Positions 27,288-40,077 of a DNA stretch of 64,000 nt are shown here, in pieces. Location: NCBI GenBank assembly GCA_026120185.1, contig JANUWF010003376.1:1178001-1242000 (forward strand), given 5' to 3'. Numbering within the stretch: position 1 is the stretch's first letter; every line of letters begins with the position of its first letter. This DNA is from Voacanga thouarsii. Its lineage: Eukaryota; Streptophyta; Magnoliopsida; Gentianales; Apocynaceae. The notes under the pieces were generated by a model. It was not told the DNA's origin. It did not search any database and saw only the letters and a program-made list of their open reading frames with translations. The position numbers and the translations under genes were made by a program.

Positions 27288-28860
27288 TTAATGTATATGT
27301 CTCGATTTTTCACAATGTGTGCATCCTTTGTGTGTCGCGTAACATAAGACAGCTTTAACAAATCGAGGCTTGTGAATTTTGTCCTTATTCTCATGTCTAT
27401 ATCCTAAACCATTTCGATTTCCAGCTTGATGTTGAGTCCCAAGTAATTTTTGCAGGTTGCTTTTCCCATTTGTGAATTTTTTAATACATCTGATAAGGTC
27501 ATTGACTCTATTTTTCATGTCATCAAAAGTGCTAACCATACTTTCAAGAGTTTGAATTCTATCATACAAACTTCTATTTTCTAGAGATACATAATGTAAA
27601 GTAGTCATGATCATATCTTTTTTAATAATAGCACTTATATATGACTCAAGAGACATTTTGTACTCACTCAACAAATTTTCGTTCTTATTTATGAAACAGT
27701 TAATCTTCAATTTCATTTCTTTATTTTTTTTTGGACAGTTTTTTTAGTTCATGAAATATATCAATTAATAACTCATTTGGATTATCATACTTTTCAGTCA
27801 TAGATATAAGCGAATTAGACATGAAATTTGTGGTAGTAGAGTTTAGCTCATTTTCCATAGCCATGAAGCATATGTTGGCAATTTCATTCTCAGAATCTTC
27901 TTCTTCAGACTCAGTCCCATTTTGGCCCCAAGTCTCCATCAATCCTTTGTCTTTCTTTGCCTTCAACTCCTTCTTCTTTTTAAGCATTCTGCCTTCCTTT
28001 CCTTTTGCAACTGGATAATCAGCAATGAAGTGTTCAGTACTTCTGCATTCATAACATTAACGCTTGAAAGCTAAAGATTGTCCTTTCCTTTTTGTGAACT
28101 TCTTTCCTCTTTTGAAGTTTCCTTTATTGAACATCCTTTTGAATTTCTTTGCTATCATTGCCAAATCTTCATTGTGTACTTCCGTTTCATCACTACTGTC
28201 AAACTAACTAGTTTCTTCATCCTCTTTTTCAACTTTCAATACTATTCCCTTTTTACCTTTATCATGATCATCGGATTCCTGAAACCTTTTGAGTTTCATT
28301 TCATGTGTTAGAAGAGAGCTGATCAGCTCTTTGATTGGTAAGGATTTTAAATCGTTGGATTCTTCCACTGCAAGAGCTTTAGGCTGCCAGCTTTTAGACA
28401 AGGCATCCAAAATTTTTCAATTTTGTTTCTTAAAGGAATAAACCTTCTCATAGGCTTTGAGACCATTTGTGATATTTGTGAATCTAGTGAACATATCAGT
28501 GATTCTTGTATTTGACTTCATTGTAAATAATTCATAATCATGAATTAGAAGTTTGATTCTTTAACTTGGTTTATCCTCTCTTAGGTAACCTCAAGTAATT
28601 TCCACATGTCATGGGTTGAATCACAACCACTAACTCGATTGTATTTTGTCACATTTAGTGCACAGCATAAGATGTTCATAGCCTAAAATTTTAATATTAT
28701 CTTAGCATTGTTTTCAACATTAAACTCGTCATTTTGTTTAGGCATTTTTACTCTATCAATAACTTTTGACAGAATAAAAGGGCATTTCTCTATCAAATTC
28801 CACAACTCAAAGTTGACTGAACACACATAGATTTTCATTCTGTTTTTTCAAAATATGTAG
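27288..28860 (-). pseudogene. Copia gag of the Sirevirus-like element
   Basis: The minus strand reads MKIYVCSVNFELWNLIEKCP near 28840, then ALNVTKYNRVSGCDSTHDMW, then ALSKSWQPKALAVEESNDL with a SLLTHEMKLK piece (28204-28410). The zinc knuckle is at about 28010-28058 (CYECRSTEHFIADYP, final Cys lost), followed by a lysine- and glutamate-rich stretch (27721-27987) and a coiled-coil-like region (27288-27716). Several stops and shifts break the frame. Gag forms the particle that packages the element RNA. Confidence 0.8.
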
Positions 28861-28980
28861 TTGTTTCTATTGAACAAAGAAAGTCGATTTGTTGAAGATC
28901 CTTCAACATATGGAAGAGAGAATGAGCTTACCATGAGGATCTTTCCTACAAGGTTGTTAAACCAAGAATATGTAGACCAA

Positions 28981-28992
28981 GCTCTGATACCA
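28981..28992 (-). other. Primer binding site of the Sirevirus-like element
   Basis: The minus strand reads TGGTATCAGAGC, complementary to the 3' end of initiator Met-tRNA as in most plant Copia elements, two bases inside the 5' LTR end at 28995. Confidence 0.85.
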
Positions 28993-28994
28993 AA

Positions 28995-31920
28995 TGAAAA
29001 ATCTTAGAGGATGTGAATAAGGTTTTTGACAAATTAAAATTTTCAAGTCATCTGATATACAAAATATTAATGATCTTCAAGTATCTTGGACCAACTTCAT
29101 GGCAACAGAGAAAGCTATCCAAGGAAACTTTGAGAAATATCCAGATTTAGACTAAAATGAGAAATACAATGCAGTTAATATTGTATGCAGAGAAATAAGA
29201 TACAGAATGTATAGTGGTTCGATCTACCAAGATCTACATCCACTACCTTAAACTCACACTTAAGGATTTTCAACCAGATTTTATTTACTCAACTTATTGA
29301 AATCAAACTACACCAAATACAAGAAAGGATCACAATACTTGATTTTCCAAAACCTCTCAACCAAACAATCCAATTAAGGTTCACCCAAAATAGGTTTTAC
29401 ACTATAACCTTGTAATACAAAAGAGATTGAATATCAATAGAATAATAAAAGCTCACTTGTTTGTGTTGGGTATCTCACGCATATCATATATTGCGCAACG
29501 AAAAAATAAGAACAAGATACCAACCCAAGATCCGCATATGTGTGGAAAACAAGATATAAATATAACAAAGGTAACAACTTTTTACCTTTCTGTGATTGTG
29601 TGAAAAATAAAATTTTCCTTCTTCAAGTCGAGACGCGATCCAGCAATCTTCTTGATCAAACACCATAAGAGTTGAATGTCTAACTACTATAATCACAGTG
29701 TGTGATTATCTCTAATAGAAATCCACATAGAGGATACACTCAAGCACCAAGATTTTTTGTGCTAGTAGAAATAAGATGGTGGCTAGGGTTCTTCTTGTTT
29801 TAGGAAAAACGAGAGAGGGAGAGAGAGAAAAAGGAAGAAGTTGTTTTTTGCCTAGGGTTTCCATGAATCCACTGTTGGTTAGGTTTCGTGCATGTCATAC
29901 ATATAAACCAAAAAACCCTACTAAAACTAAGAATTCTAATCCTATTAAAATTCCATAATTGTAATTGAAAATATCAAGTTTTCACAATTATAATTTGGAC
30001 CATAAATTATAACTAATTATAATTTATCCACAACAACTTCTCTTTCTCGTAATTAACCCTACTATGTTATCAAAAAATATTTTGAGTATATAATCCTCTA
30101 TTGTGTGTGACCTATTAGGTTTCCCAATCAATTGGTAGTGAATATGAATTAATTTAAACGTCTTTGGGATTAATAATCCATAATTAATTAGAATTAATCA
30201 TATTAATTCTAATCAGGATTGGTTTATTAATTCATCAATTAATAAACCCATATTCCTAGATCATGAGCGGTATCTAGCAACACATCATGACTACCTAAGA
30301 GTCCAGAAAGTCAAGTAGATTGACATGAACCCTTCAATAACAAACTACATTGCAATTAACTCATTTCACCATATAATATCTCATTCGGTTTGGAGTACGG
30401 AATTAGTGCCAACTCCCTCCAGAATTAATTCTGACCCGAATACAATAGTACTTGTACCAGGAACCTACTACTCTAGAAGTGTATCAATTGGAACTGTTTC
30501 CAATACACATACGCCTTGGCCAAGAACTTCTCGAGTAGTAATTCCTACAAGTGGCCGTGAGATATTCACACCTACTATTAGAAGTGGTAAATCCTTTATT
30601 GACCCTCTCAACTACTTTCGTTTACCTCACAATGTACCCAATATCCATCACATAGGTGGTCCTCGATCGAACTCCAAAGATTGGAATCAAAGTACAATTT
30701 CAGCAAACAAAGTACCTTGGAGATCTCAAGTCTAAGGATACTTGCACGTTTGCTATATTGAGATTATATTACTGGCACTAAATAGTTATCCATGTGATTA
30801 TCTTATAGCTAGGTCATCCAATGAACTTATTTCATTAACAAGCATCCATGTGTTAACTTTGAGTATTTCAATACTCACGGATATGAGAACCACCGCCTGA
30901 TCAAATCAAGAAATCTAACACATGCTAGTCTTAACGCATTAATGATATCTTATCTCATTAATACTATAACTAGGGACTATGTAAGTACTAACACTATACA
31001 GTGTAGTAGGAATCTCATATCATGATCTCTATCATGATTTCCTTAACACAGTGTTGTACTAGAGACTTTATCTAACAGTTATTTTACACAAAAAGTAAAC
31101 GAAAGAAACTATAAGATAAATAATACATTTTATTAAAATAAAATGTGTCATATACAATGTACAAGTGATTGTCTCTAGGGCACAACACTAACAATTTGAG
31201 CATATGTGCACCAAGGAAAAAGCACAAATACTTTTACCTTTTAGACATTGAATTCACTTTGAAGTATTTTGATAAAAGAGAATTTTGTTTTCTATAGAGC
31301 AAGAGTGTTTCATAGAAGGATACCATAAAAATCTTATGTGAAATCACATTTAGAGGCTTTATATGGAGCCATAAAGAGAAGTACCAACGGTTATAAAATG
31401 GCTACAATTTTTCTGTTAAATTTACCCATATTTTGGACTCATGTTTCGGACGACGATGTATCCAAAAGATAAGCCCAAAATGACACTTTTTCATGTAGAA
31501 ATAATTTGTCACAGTTTACAGGATTTTAGATGAATCTTTTGGATGTAGAATCATCCAAACTACTCTATCCAAAATTTTGATATTTAAAATTTTGAAATCT
31601 TTTTCTTTGTGTGCTTTAAGGTAGAAATCAACTGAATCATAAAGTAAAGAAACATAGGAATTAACAAGAAATACATTAATAACAATTTTTAGTTTAAAGT
31701 TCTTCCAAAAGGATTTCTTGGTATGCAATTTCATAAGCTTAAACTTCATCTTGATCACCCATTCTTGAATTCCATTGCTCAAGAGTCGCTTAACAATCTT
31801 ATTTGAATACCTTGGAAGAACTGAGGTCAAACATGTCCTATCACATATAAATCACACAAGTTAGTCCATATCATTGCTTGTCATAAGTTAAAATATAGGA
31901 GAAAGTCCTTAGGGCTAACA
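28995..31920 (-). mobile_element. 5' LTR of the Sirevirus-like element (contains nested LTR)
   Basis: On the minus strand it starts TGTTAGCCCTAAGGAC and ends CTCTAAGATTTTTCA. The flanks 28995-29463 and 31194-31920 align with the other LTR; the middle is a solo LTR insertion. Without it the LTR is about 1,190 bp. Confidence 0.85.
29459..31198 (-). mobile_element. Nested 1.73-kb solo LTR
   Basis: It spans 29464-31193 (1,730 bp) and on the minus strand starts TGTTAGTGTTGTGCCCTAG and ends GAGATACCCAACA. The flanks gtttg and atttg are a target duplication with one change; the uninterrupted site in the other LTR reads cttgtttgagc. A second copy in the opposite orientation lies at 52443-54189. A 136-codon antisense frame (30325-30735) is not open in that second copy, so it is probably chance. 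Confidence 0.8.
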
Positions 31921-31941
31921 ATATGTTTTGCACTATATTAG

Positions 31942-32100
31942 GGTGGTGATTCAAAGATTTAGGAAACAGACCATAGATTCTAATATTTTTTTGAGAAGTA
32001 TCCCATGATTTGTCTCATCCTTAATAGAAAAGTTGTATGCTGCATGCACATGGGAAACTTTGATGAAGTTGAGACTTTACTACTTGAGGCCTTGTACAAG
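31942..32100 (+). pseudogene. COPE pseudogene exon remnant 4
   Basis: It resumes only 17 bp after the Copia target duplication, after the acceptor cactatattag. It reads GGDSKI-stop-E, then after a second stop YFFEKYPMICLILNRKVV, then CCMHMGNFDEVETLLLEALYK, and a GTGTTT donor follows. This matches COPE 'GGSKIQEA...F.EKYP.T..ILNGKAVC.MHMG.FDEAE.LLLEAL'. Confidence 0.88.
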
Positions 32101-32243
32101 GTGTTTTGTTTTATTTTTTTCCCCATTTTTTGTGAATTCATTTATATTACTCTAGTCATTATTCATGATTCAGTATGATTCTCAAATAGGAATGGTAGTT
32201 ATCCAATGTGCACATTTCACATAAGTGTGCATTTGTGAATAGC

Positions 32244-32365
<122 letters not shown>

Positions 32366-32493
32366 TTCATATTTTCTATTATGCCTACTTCATCTCAAAC
32401 TTTTTTTGCACTATTCTCAAGGTCACCTTTTGATTTCAGAAGGGGAAAAAAAAATTACAATACGAAAGTGTGGATTTTGATGGATTCATACAA

Positions 32494-32542
32494 GATGCAA
32501 ATGACCCCAAAACGATGGCCAATCTAGTTGTATGCAGTCTTC
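32494..32542 (+). pseudogene. COPE pseudogene exon remnant 5, cut by an LTR
   Basis: It reads DANDPKTMANLVVCSL, matching COPE 'DAKDPETLANLVVCSLHLGK', and stops exactly where LTR copy B begins. The rest of the exon was not found downstream. Confidence 0.85.
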
Positions 32543-34376
32543 TATTGGAATATATGCCCACTAAGATTGAATTTCTGATGTAATTTTGATTAAATTAATA
32601 AAAATTCTATTCTCATTAATTATTTGTGTTTTTGCATTTTATTTTATGCATGATTTTTTTAGAAAAGACCCATTGTGTTTAAGTAAATGATCCATATGAA
32701 TAGAGGTCTTTCACAGTAAGGTATAGATCACGAGTTATTTAACACAAAAACTATTGTTCTTAATCGGATGGTGACAATGGTAATCTCATCATGATAAGGT
32801 TATTGTGGTATGAATTCTAAATAGGGAATGGCTTACTTTTAGCTAGTGAGTAGTCTACTCACTTCATAACATAAGTGTATTTTGAATATATAGAATTGGA
32901 CCTGTAGTAGTGATTTTTAAAAGTACCATATGGTAGAAACCTAGACTGCTATTGCTACAGCATGGACTTATATCCTACGGCTTGAGTACGGGTTGCTGGT
33001 CTGGCAAAGCTGGAAGCGTATATTTTGGTATATTATAGTTGAGATTCTATCATAGGACTAATATACTTGTATATTAGGTATATGTGACTAGTTAATTAAG
33101 ACAGACTTATACAAAATAACTTCTACGTTATATCACATCTTGTAACTGTTCGAATGATCTAACTATTCAGGGCTTTAGAGAACATGACTTGGATGTTCCC
33201 TTTAGGATAGCTTCCTTAGAAAGAGGAAATATTCCAGGAAGTTGTGGATCATTAGACTAGAGGTCTAAGAATGGTAAATGTCATTTAGAGAGGTGATAGT
33301 ACACTTTTTCTCTCTAAATATACGACGATGGGTAGAGAAGTATTTTAGTTATAACACCTGTAACTCAGAGACTTTGCTAACGCAGCATTGTCCTTGAGGT
33401 CAATATTTTTCTTATGGTGATATTAAGAAGTATTTAAAATATAAAATACCTCTATTTCTATAGTAGGGGTATTATTTTCATTTTATTAGTCAAAGCGATG
33501 TGTCTTTTAGTCCTCGGAACAGCCCACAACTCTTTATAGTTTTGGGATGAAGAATTGGTCTTAAATAAAATGGATTTTATTTTATTCAGAATTAGCCTGG
33601 TTTAGTTATTGGGCTAGAATAAAATAAAAGGCTCAAAGAGAGAATAAATTAATTACATACTTCAATTGATTAATTAAATATTCAAGGCCTGAGCCCAGAT
33701 TGAATATTTGGATTTAACCTGGGTTTTAATTATGTAAGAAAGGCTTGAGAATTGTTTTGGGCTAATTAATTATTTATAGGTTATTATTTAATCCTAGATT
33801 AAATAATTAATTAAGTCTTGGCCCAAGTTGTTTGGACCTTGGATCTAAAAGTCAAACCCAAGCCCAACTTTGTTAGGGCTATTCTAACTTGGTTAAGCGG
33901 CAGCTAATATTTGAACACTCTAGAGATAACTACTGATCATATATCTCAGAGAGAAGTGTACTTTTTTCCTCAATCATAATGCAGAGTCATAGGTTAGTTG
34001 GGGAAAAATACAATCTAGAATAAGCTGGTAAATTTTTCTCTCTAATTTTCCTGTGTGTTGAACCAAGGAGACATAGAAACAGGAAAAACACGGTCTATTG
34101 ATATTGCTTTGTAGCAGACTGTCAAGGGAAAAACTGATCTTTTTCTTCCCAATTGCCTTTCACTGGGGTTTTCAAGCACCGGTCATATTTTGGAAGGCCA
34201 AGAGTTTTACATGGATGAGACGTAGTCGGCGGCCTACTGGACAAGAGCTTGAACCATCCTGCAAGGAGCTAGATGTTTCTACGAGTTAGCCAGAGGTTGT
34301 TCAACTAGTCAAACACAGACACAGAGGTATAACTCTTTCATTGTGCAATATTTTCTGTGTTTGTTTTGATTGTTTA
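32543..34376 (+). mobile_element. Copia-type LTR copy B (3'-truncated)
   Basis: It starts TATTGGAATATATGCCC (TG of the family start changed to TA) and aligns throughout with copies C and D: the 'agacccattgtgtttaa' block, 'ctttcacagtaaggtat', 'ggtctggcaaagctgg', 'gtcctcggaacagccca', and the AT-rich 'ttaattatttatagg' blocks. It ends shortly after the conserved donor at 34327, where copy C begins. Confidence 0.75.
34215..34326 (+). other. Short conserved frame in LTR copy B
   Basis: ATG at 34215 gives MRRSRRPTGQELEPS, equivalent to the frames of copies A and C, but with an in-frame TAG at about 34287. It is followed by GGTATAAC at 34326-34333, the conserved donor-like site. Confidence 0.4.
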
Positions 34377-36431
34377 TGTTGGATTGTATGCCCTCTTAGA
34401 CTAGGTTTTTGATATAAAATCGAATATTTTAATAAAAGAATTTATTTTCAGAAATTGTTTGTGAATTTACTTTTTGTTTGTATACGATTTTCGTTTAGAA
34501 CAGACCCATTGTGTTTAAATAAGTGATCTATGTGAATGGTGGTCTTTCACAGTAAGGTATGGATCACGGGTTATTCAACACATAAACATTTGTTCTTAAC
34601 CTATTGATGAGACTGAGAATCTCATCATGTTTAGGTTATTATGTTATGAATTCTAAATGGAGAATGACTTACCTTTAGCCAGTGAGTAGTGCACTCACTT
34701 CATAACATAAGAGTATTTCGAATACGTAGGACAGGACTTGTAGTAGTGGTTTCTAAAAGTACTATATGATAGAAATCTAGACTACTACCGCTACAGCGTG
34801 GACTAGTACTCTACGACTTGAGTATGAGTTGGTGGTCTGGCGAAGCTGGAAGTATATACTTTGATTTGCTATAGTTGAGGTTCTATCGTAGGGCCAATAT
34901 ACTTGCATGTTGGGTATGTGTGACTAGTTAGTTAAGACAGGCTTGTACAAGATAGTTTCTGCACTATATCGCCCCTTGTGATTATCCGAATGGTCTAAAA
35001 TGTCCAGGGCCCTGGGAAACATGACTTGGATGTTTGCTTTAGGGTAGCTCCCTTGGAAAGCGGAAACACTCCAGGAAGTCGTGGATTATTGGACTAGAAG
35101 CCTAAGAATGGTAGATGTCATTTAGAGGGGTGTTAGTACACTTCTTCCTCTCTAAATGTACGGCGATGTGTAGAGGGGTATTTTAGTCATTTCACCTGTA
35201 GGTTGGAGACTTTGCTAATGCAGCATTGTCCTTGGGGTCAATATTTCCTTATGGTGATATTAGGAAATATTTAAAATGTAAAATACAGCTATTTATATAG
35301 CAGGGGTATTTTGGTTATTTTAGCAGCCAAGGCGATGTGTCTTTTTGGTCCTCAGAATAACCCGTAAGTCCTAACTACTTTTGGGTTGATGAATTGGTCT
35401 CAGTTGAAGAGGATTTTATTTTATTTTATTTTATTTTATTCAGGAAGTCTAATTTATTATTGGACTGGAATAAAATAAATAAATAAATAAAATAGGAGTT
35501 GAGAGAAAATTAATTATCTAGTTTATTTGATTAATTAATTATTCAGGGCCTAGGTCCAGTATGAATAATTAGGAAATTAACCTGGGCTTGAACTAAGGGA
35601 AATAATTATTATTTAATTATTTATTAAATTATTTATATAGGCCCAAGAAATAAATAATTAAAGATTAATTATTTTGGTTCATTTGGGCTCATTAATTATT
35701 TATTGGGTTATTTATGTAAGCTCAGGAAATAAATAATTAATATTTATTATTTTGGGCCTTTTGGGTCCAAGGAAAATAATAAATATTTTTCTGGGGTTTT
35801 TCCAGATACGGTTAAGAGGAATTTAGGGTTAGGCCAAACTGATTCTCAGGATAACATCCAGATGTTTTGAAATCCCGGGGATATGTTTATCAGATAATGA
35901 GAGACCGAATTTTGGCTAACTAATAAACAACTCTTTGGAAAAAGAAAAACCCTAGTTTTCCCTACCCAACAGAAGACTCACGTCTCTCTAGAGAGCCTCA
36001 CGTAAGCTCCCTCTCTCACGCCTCCCTCTTCTTGGTTTCTCCTTGGAGTTTTGCTAACCAATAGCAAGTGAACCAAGGAGATTTGAGACCATTCTTCTTC
36101 TCTGTTGTGTTCACCGACTAGAGGTTAGGCTGAGGAATATCCCGAGAGCTGGAAAGCTAGGCGTTCATGCAAACAAGGCGGAGTAGAAGGCTAGCGGGTG
36201 TTCAACCGGAAGCTTCTTCAAGTGGGCAAAGCAAGGCGATTCCAGTCGTTCAATCTGCTCTTACTCAACCTATAAGGGTTAAGGAGCGCAAAGGTATGAT
36301 CTTCACGCTTCCGTATAGCCTTTAAGGCTTGGTTTTATTTTTCTCTGTTTAATTTTTACGCTACCAGTGCATGCTTTCTGTTTTCGTCTCCCTCAGTTTA
36401 AATGCTTCTTGAGGCCGCGATCCACCTTTCA
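34377..36431 (+). mobile_element. Copia-type LTR copy C (5' LTR, 2,055 bp)
   Basis: It starts TGTTGGATTGTATGCCCTC and ends CCACCTTTCA, two bases before a Met-tRNA primer site. It is the only complete LTR of this family in the window and defines its ends. It contains (TTTTA)n at about 35414-35439 and AT-rich stem-like repeats at 35510-35790. The matching 3' LTR is not in the window. Confidence 0.8.
36167..36293 (+). other. Short conserved frame in LTR copy C
   Basis: ATG at 36167 gives MQTRRSRRLAGVQPEASSSG and is open to a donor-like AAAG/GTATGA at 36294. The RRSRR-LAG..PE core is shared with copies A and B, although the LTRs around it have diverged. It lies 138 bp before the LTR end, so in the transcript leader. 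Confidence 0.45.
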
Positions 36432-36433
36432 AG

Positions 36434-36446
36434 TGGTATCAAAGCT
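36434..36446 (+). other. Primer binding site after LTR copy C
   Basis: TGGTATCAAAGCT, one mismatch from the usual TGGTATCAGAGC complement of initiator Met-tRNA, two bases after the LTR. Confidence 0.8.
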
Positions 36447-38165
36447 AGCATTTTACAGCTTAGGAGCATACTGAGGTTATAAAATTAATCAGATGATTGT
36501 TTGTAATCCTTCGTGTTTACTGTTATGAGTAGATAGACTGTAAGTTTCGCGAGTCGAAACATAGGAACATTGTAATTTAATTGTTTTCATTATAATCGTG
36601 TAAGCCCAGTGTTTTAAGAGCATGGGTAGTTGTTTGGCTTTGTTTTGATTTGATTTGATTGAGTTCTGTAAACAAAATCATGCTTGTAATATCGCTAAGA
36701 AAAATGAAGAAAAAGATGAGCAGGAGTTGGTTCGTAAGCCATGTATGAGCTGAGCCACCAACCGGATTCTGTGGGAGAAGCCACCAGGCTTCAAGCCAAG
36801 CCATGGCTTGGAGAGTTGAAACCGTGGCTTGGGAAGGCCAAGCTGGTAGCGGCAAGGCCTAAGCCTCCTGCGGCTTGGTCACTTCTTGACCAGGTCGCGG
36901 GTTGGCTAAATTTGTGGTTTGGGTTTGGGTAGCGGTTTGAGTTGCGGGTTCAAGGGCTGTGATTTAGTGTGGTAGGTGCATGAAAGCCTGAGGAATTTTA
37001 ATTGTTTTTCTTGTATTTTTCATGTAATTTTCTTTTTCATTTTGGGTCCCATATCAGGCAAAATTATTATTTTTGAATAGTTAATATTCTTGAAATATTG
37101 TGCATGAAAAATAATAGTAAAAAATTTAGAATTAAACAAGATAATTAATTAATTAATGTATTTAATACTTTATTTGGACACTTAGGTTAAAAGAATTAGC
37201 AAAATATGAAAACGTTTACAATTTTCTAGCATACTATTTTTTTTTTTTTTTAGTTACCTATGTGGACATTTTATCAAGACCAAAATCTTTGAAATTTTTT
37301 TACAAGGAAAAACATTTTTCTTTAATTAAATGATTATTTTAATCGAAAGGAAAAAAATTAATTCTTAGTTATTCTCTTAAAGGATTTTATCCTTGATATA
37401 GAGAATATTTTAGTTAAAAAGAATAATCATTTTAATTCTTTTTACAAGAAAATTATTTTTTATCAAATAAAACTTGAGACAAAAGTCTCTTTACAGTTTT
37501 AGAAGGAAAATTTTGAAATTATTAAGTACTTAACTAGGTAAAATTAATCCATAAAAAAACCTCTCAAAGGATTTGACCTTGACATAGAGATTTATGAATT
37601 TAAATATTTTACAATGAGTTAAGGGGTACTTAAAGGGAAAATGTTAAGAGGATATTTTCTTGAAAATTCTGTTTTTTAAAAGACTAAGTGGGAGAGGAGT
37701 TCCAACGGTCCCATGGCTTCCATCACGGTCCTCATTAGAGATTGTGGATCTCCTCGCATCACCTTGGGAGTGAACTCGTATAAGATAGAGATTTTACAAG
37801 GATCTAGATCTAATAGATGGACATAGTTAATGCCTGGGACACATACTGTGATCGGCTAACCCACATTGGAGGTCATAGTGTGAAGATTGTCCATAGAAAA
37901 TGAGAAGAAATGATCATCTCCTCAATGAAGTTATCTTGTGGATTATTACCTAGAAAGATAGTCGATCAGTGGCGGTTAACACATTTAGTTTAGGAAACTG
38001 TTAATCTTCTCAAAAAGCTATGTCAGTTCTCCTAAGAGCCAAATTAATCAAATTAAAGATAATAGTAATAGATTATCTATTATCAGTTTTAATATGAGGA
38101 TAAAGTGCACAAATTATTTATTTTTCACAAATTAAGAATTTTTCTTTTATTTTTAATTTTCAGAA

Positions 38166-38960
38166 ATGGTCGATAAAGGTTCTATTAGTCCCTCGGCCGT
38201 TATTCTCTAAGAGAATAAGTTAACGGGTCCAAATTATGTAGACTAAAAAAGAAATCTGGACATAATACCCAAAGTGGAAGAGTATAAGTTTGTCTAATAC
38301 GAGACTTGCCCTATTATCGAGAAAGGTTCCACCGTAGAGGAGCGTGAGACTGGAAAGGTATGGAAGAAGGCCGACGAGATGACTCGTTGCTATATGTTGG
38401 CCTCTATGTCTAATGTGCTCCAGTACAAACACGAATACATGGTCACTGCCTATGATATTAGCACATCATTAGCTACAATGTTCACAGACAATAGTCGGTC
38501 CGTAAGGCAGGAAGCTCTTTGAACGATCATTAATACCAAGATGGCTAAGGAAGCACCAGTCAAGGAGCATATGCTCACTATGATTGTTGCTTTCGAGGAA
38601 GCAGAAGTCTTGGGGGCGGTGATTGACCCAGAGAGTCTAGTGGATATGGTTCTCAAATATCTACCAAGCTCTTTTACTCAGTTCAAGTTGAACTATAACA
38701 TAAATAAGTTAAACATGAGTTTAACAGAGTTAATGAAAGAGCTACAAGTGATAGAGAAGGTCATGAAACCATAGTCAAAGCATATGATAGCTAAGGTTTC
38801 TTCATCAAGAAGTAGGCACAAGCCCAAAAAGTTCAAGAAGAAGAAGGGCAATGCAGCGGCCCAGCCCAAGTCCTAGCCCAAAGACAAACTCAATGGCAAT
38901 TGCTTCAAATATGAGAAGAAGGGATACCGAAAAAAAGAGTATCCAGATCTTCAGGCCAAG
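38166..38960 (+). pseudogene. Copia gag remnant
   Basis: From the ATG at 38166 the translation in shifting frames gives RNLDIIPKVEEYKFV, then WKKADEMTRCYMLASMSNVL and MAKEAPVKEHMLTMIVAFEE (open 38541-38774), then LNYNINKLNMSLTELMKELQ, a lysine-rich tract, and a damaged zinc knuckle CFKYEKKGYRKKEYP at about 38898-38945 with two Cys replaced. Stops are present throughout. Confidence 0.8.
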
Positions 38961-39429
38961 AAAAATCTTACAGGTAATGTTTTCTATCTAGAGTCAGTAT
39001 CAATGGTTGGATCAACTTTTACTTAGATTATTAATTCTAGAGCCATTGATCAAATCTGTAACTCCTTGTAGGGTTTTAAGATGATAAAAAAGACTCCAGA
39101 AGGGCGAACATGAATTGCGCATGGGAAATGGAGCACAAGTATGGGCCTAAGTTGTGGGAGAGTTGGAACTTAAATTTGATTGTAATATAATAATAATTTT
39201 GAAGGATATTCTATATGTATTAGGTTTAGACAGAATTCGATTTCAGTTGTAAAACTAATAAATTATGATTATTCTATTTTTTTTTCCATTCTGATATTAC
39301 TATAATAGATATGGAGAAGTTTTATGTACTAGGCATATGTATGGCAATTTGTTCTTCATATACCATATAAACAATCAAATAAACAACGCTCAAAGTTAAC
39401 TTAAAAATAAGAAAAGAAAGACCAATATC

Positions 39430-39980
39430 AATAATTCATATATTGGGCATCTAAGGTTGGGTCACATTAACTCAATAAAGATTCAGAGGTTAATCCATAA
39501 TGGGCCTTTGAGCTTATTGAGATTGAAAAATTGACCTCAGTATGAATCCTACCTAATGGGAGAGATGACCAAAAGGTCTTTTATCCAAAAGGCAGATTGA
39601 GCTAATAAAATATTGAGTCTTGTTCACATTGATGTGTGTGGTCCTTTGTCTATACCAATAAGAGGATGGTTTGAATATTTCATTACTTTCACGAATAATT
39701 GTACAAGGTTTTGTTACGTTTACCTGATAAGATGCAAGTTAGACTCATTTGACAAGTTCAAAGAGTTTAAGGATAAAGTGGAGCGTCGAACATGTAAACT
39801 GATCAAGACTTTATGATCAGATCGTGGTGGAGAGTACCTTCTTGGTAAATTAAAGGATTACATGGTATATCATGGGATAGTATCCTAACTCTCTATATCG
39901 GAGATACTCCAACAGAATAGAGTAGTCGAAAGAAGAAACAAGACATTTATGGAAATTTCTTTTGACATTTATGGAGTAAA
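39430..39980 (+). pseudogene. GAG-pre-integrase and integrase remnant
   Basis: It reads IGHLRLGHINSIKIQRLIHN, then MTKRSFIQKAD, then SLVHIDVCGPLSIP (open 39613-39816), FTNNCTRFCYVYLI, SDRGGEYL just after a stop, and QNRVVERRNKTFME. These are the zinc-binding and catalytic D, D motifs of Copia integrase in order. The match is lost after about 39975. Confidence 0.85.
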
Positions 39981-40033
39981 AGTGCTTTTTACTAACATAT
40001 TTGGCTAGTGTGCACTCTCAATTAGGAATATCT

Positions 40034-40077
40034 ACGCATACATACATACATACATACATACATACATACATACATAC
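40034..40077 (+). repeat. (CATA)n microsatellite
   Basis: Eleven uninterrupted cata units near the broken 3' side of the Copia remnant. Confidence 0.95.

Larger units (their letters stand above)
36432..39990 (+). mobile_element. Internal region of the Copia element after LTR C, truncated
   Basis: After the primer site come a 1.7-kb leader, a broken gag, a GAG-pre-integrase/integrase remnant, and then the coding match stops near 39980. RT, RNase H and a 3' LTR are missing, so the element is 3'-truncated. The leader includes a GC-richer block at 36770-36950 made of inverted copies of caagcc/ggcttg. Confidence 0.75.

Noticed and set aside
30325..30735. 136-codon plus-strand open frame inside the 1.7-kb solo LTR
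   Set aside because: It is antisense to the LTR, and the equivalent stretch in the second copy (52443-54189) has stops and shifts, so openness is not conserved. It has no family features.
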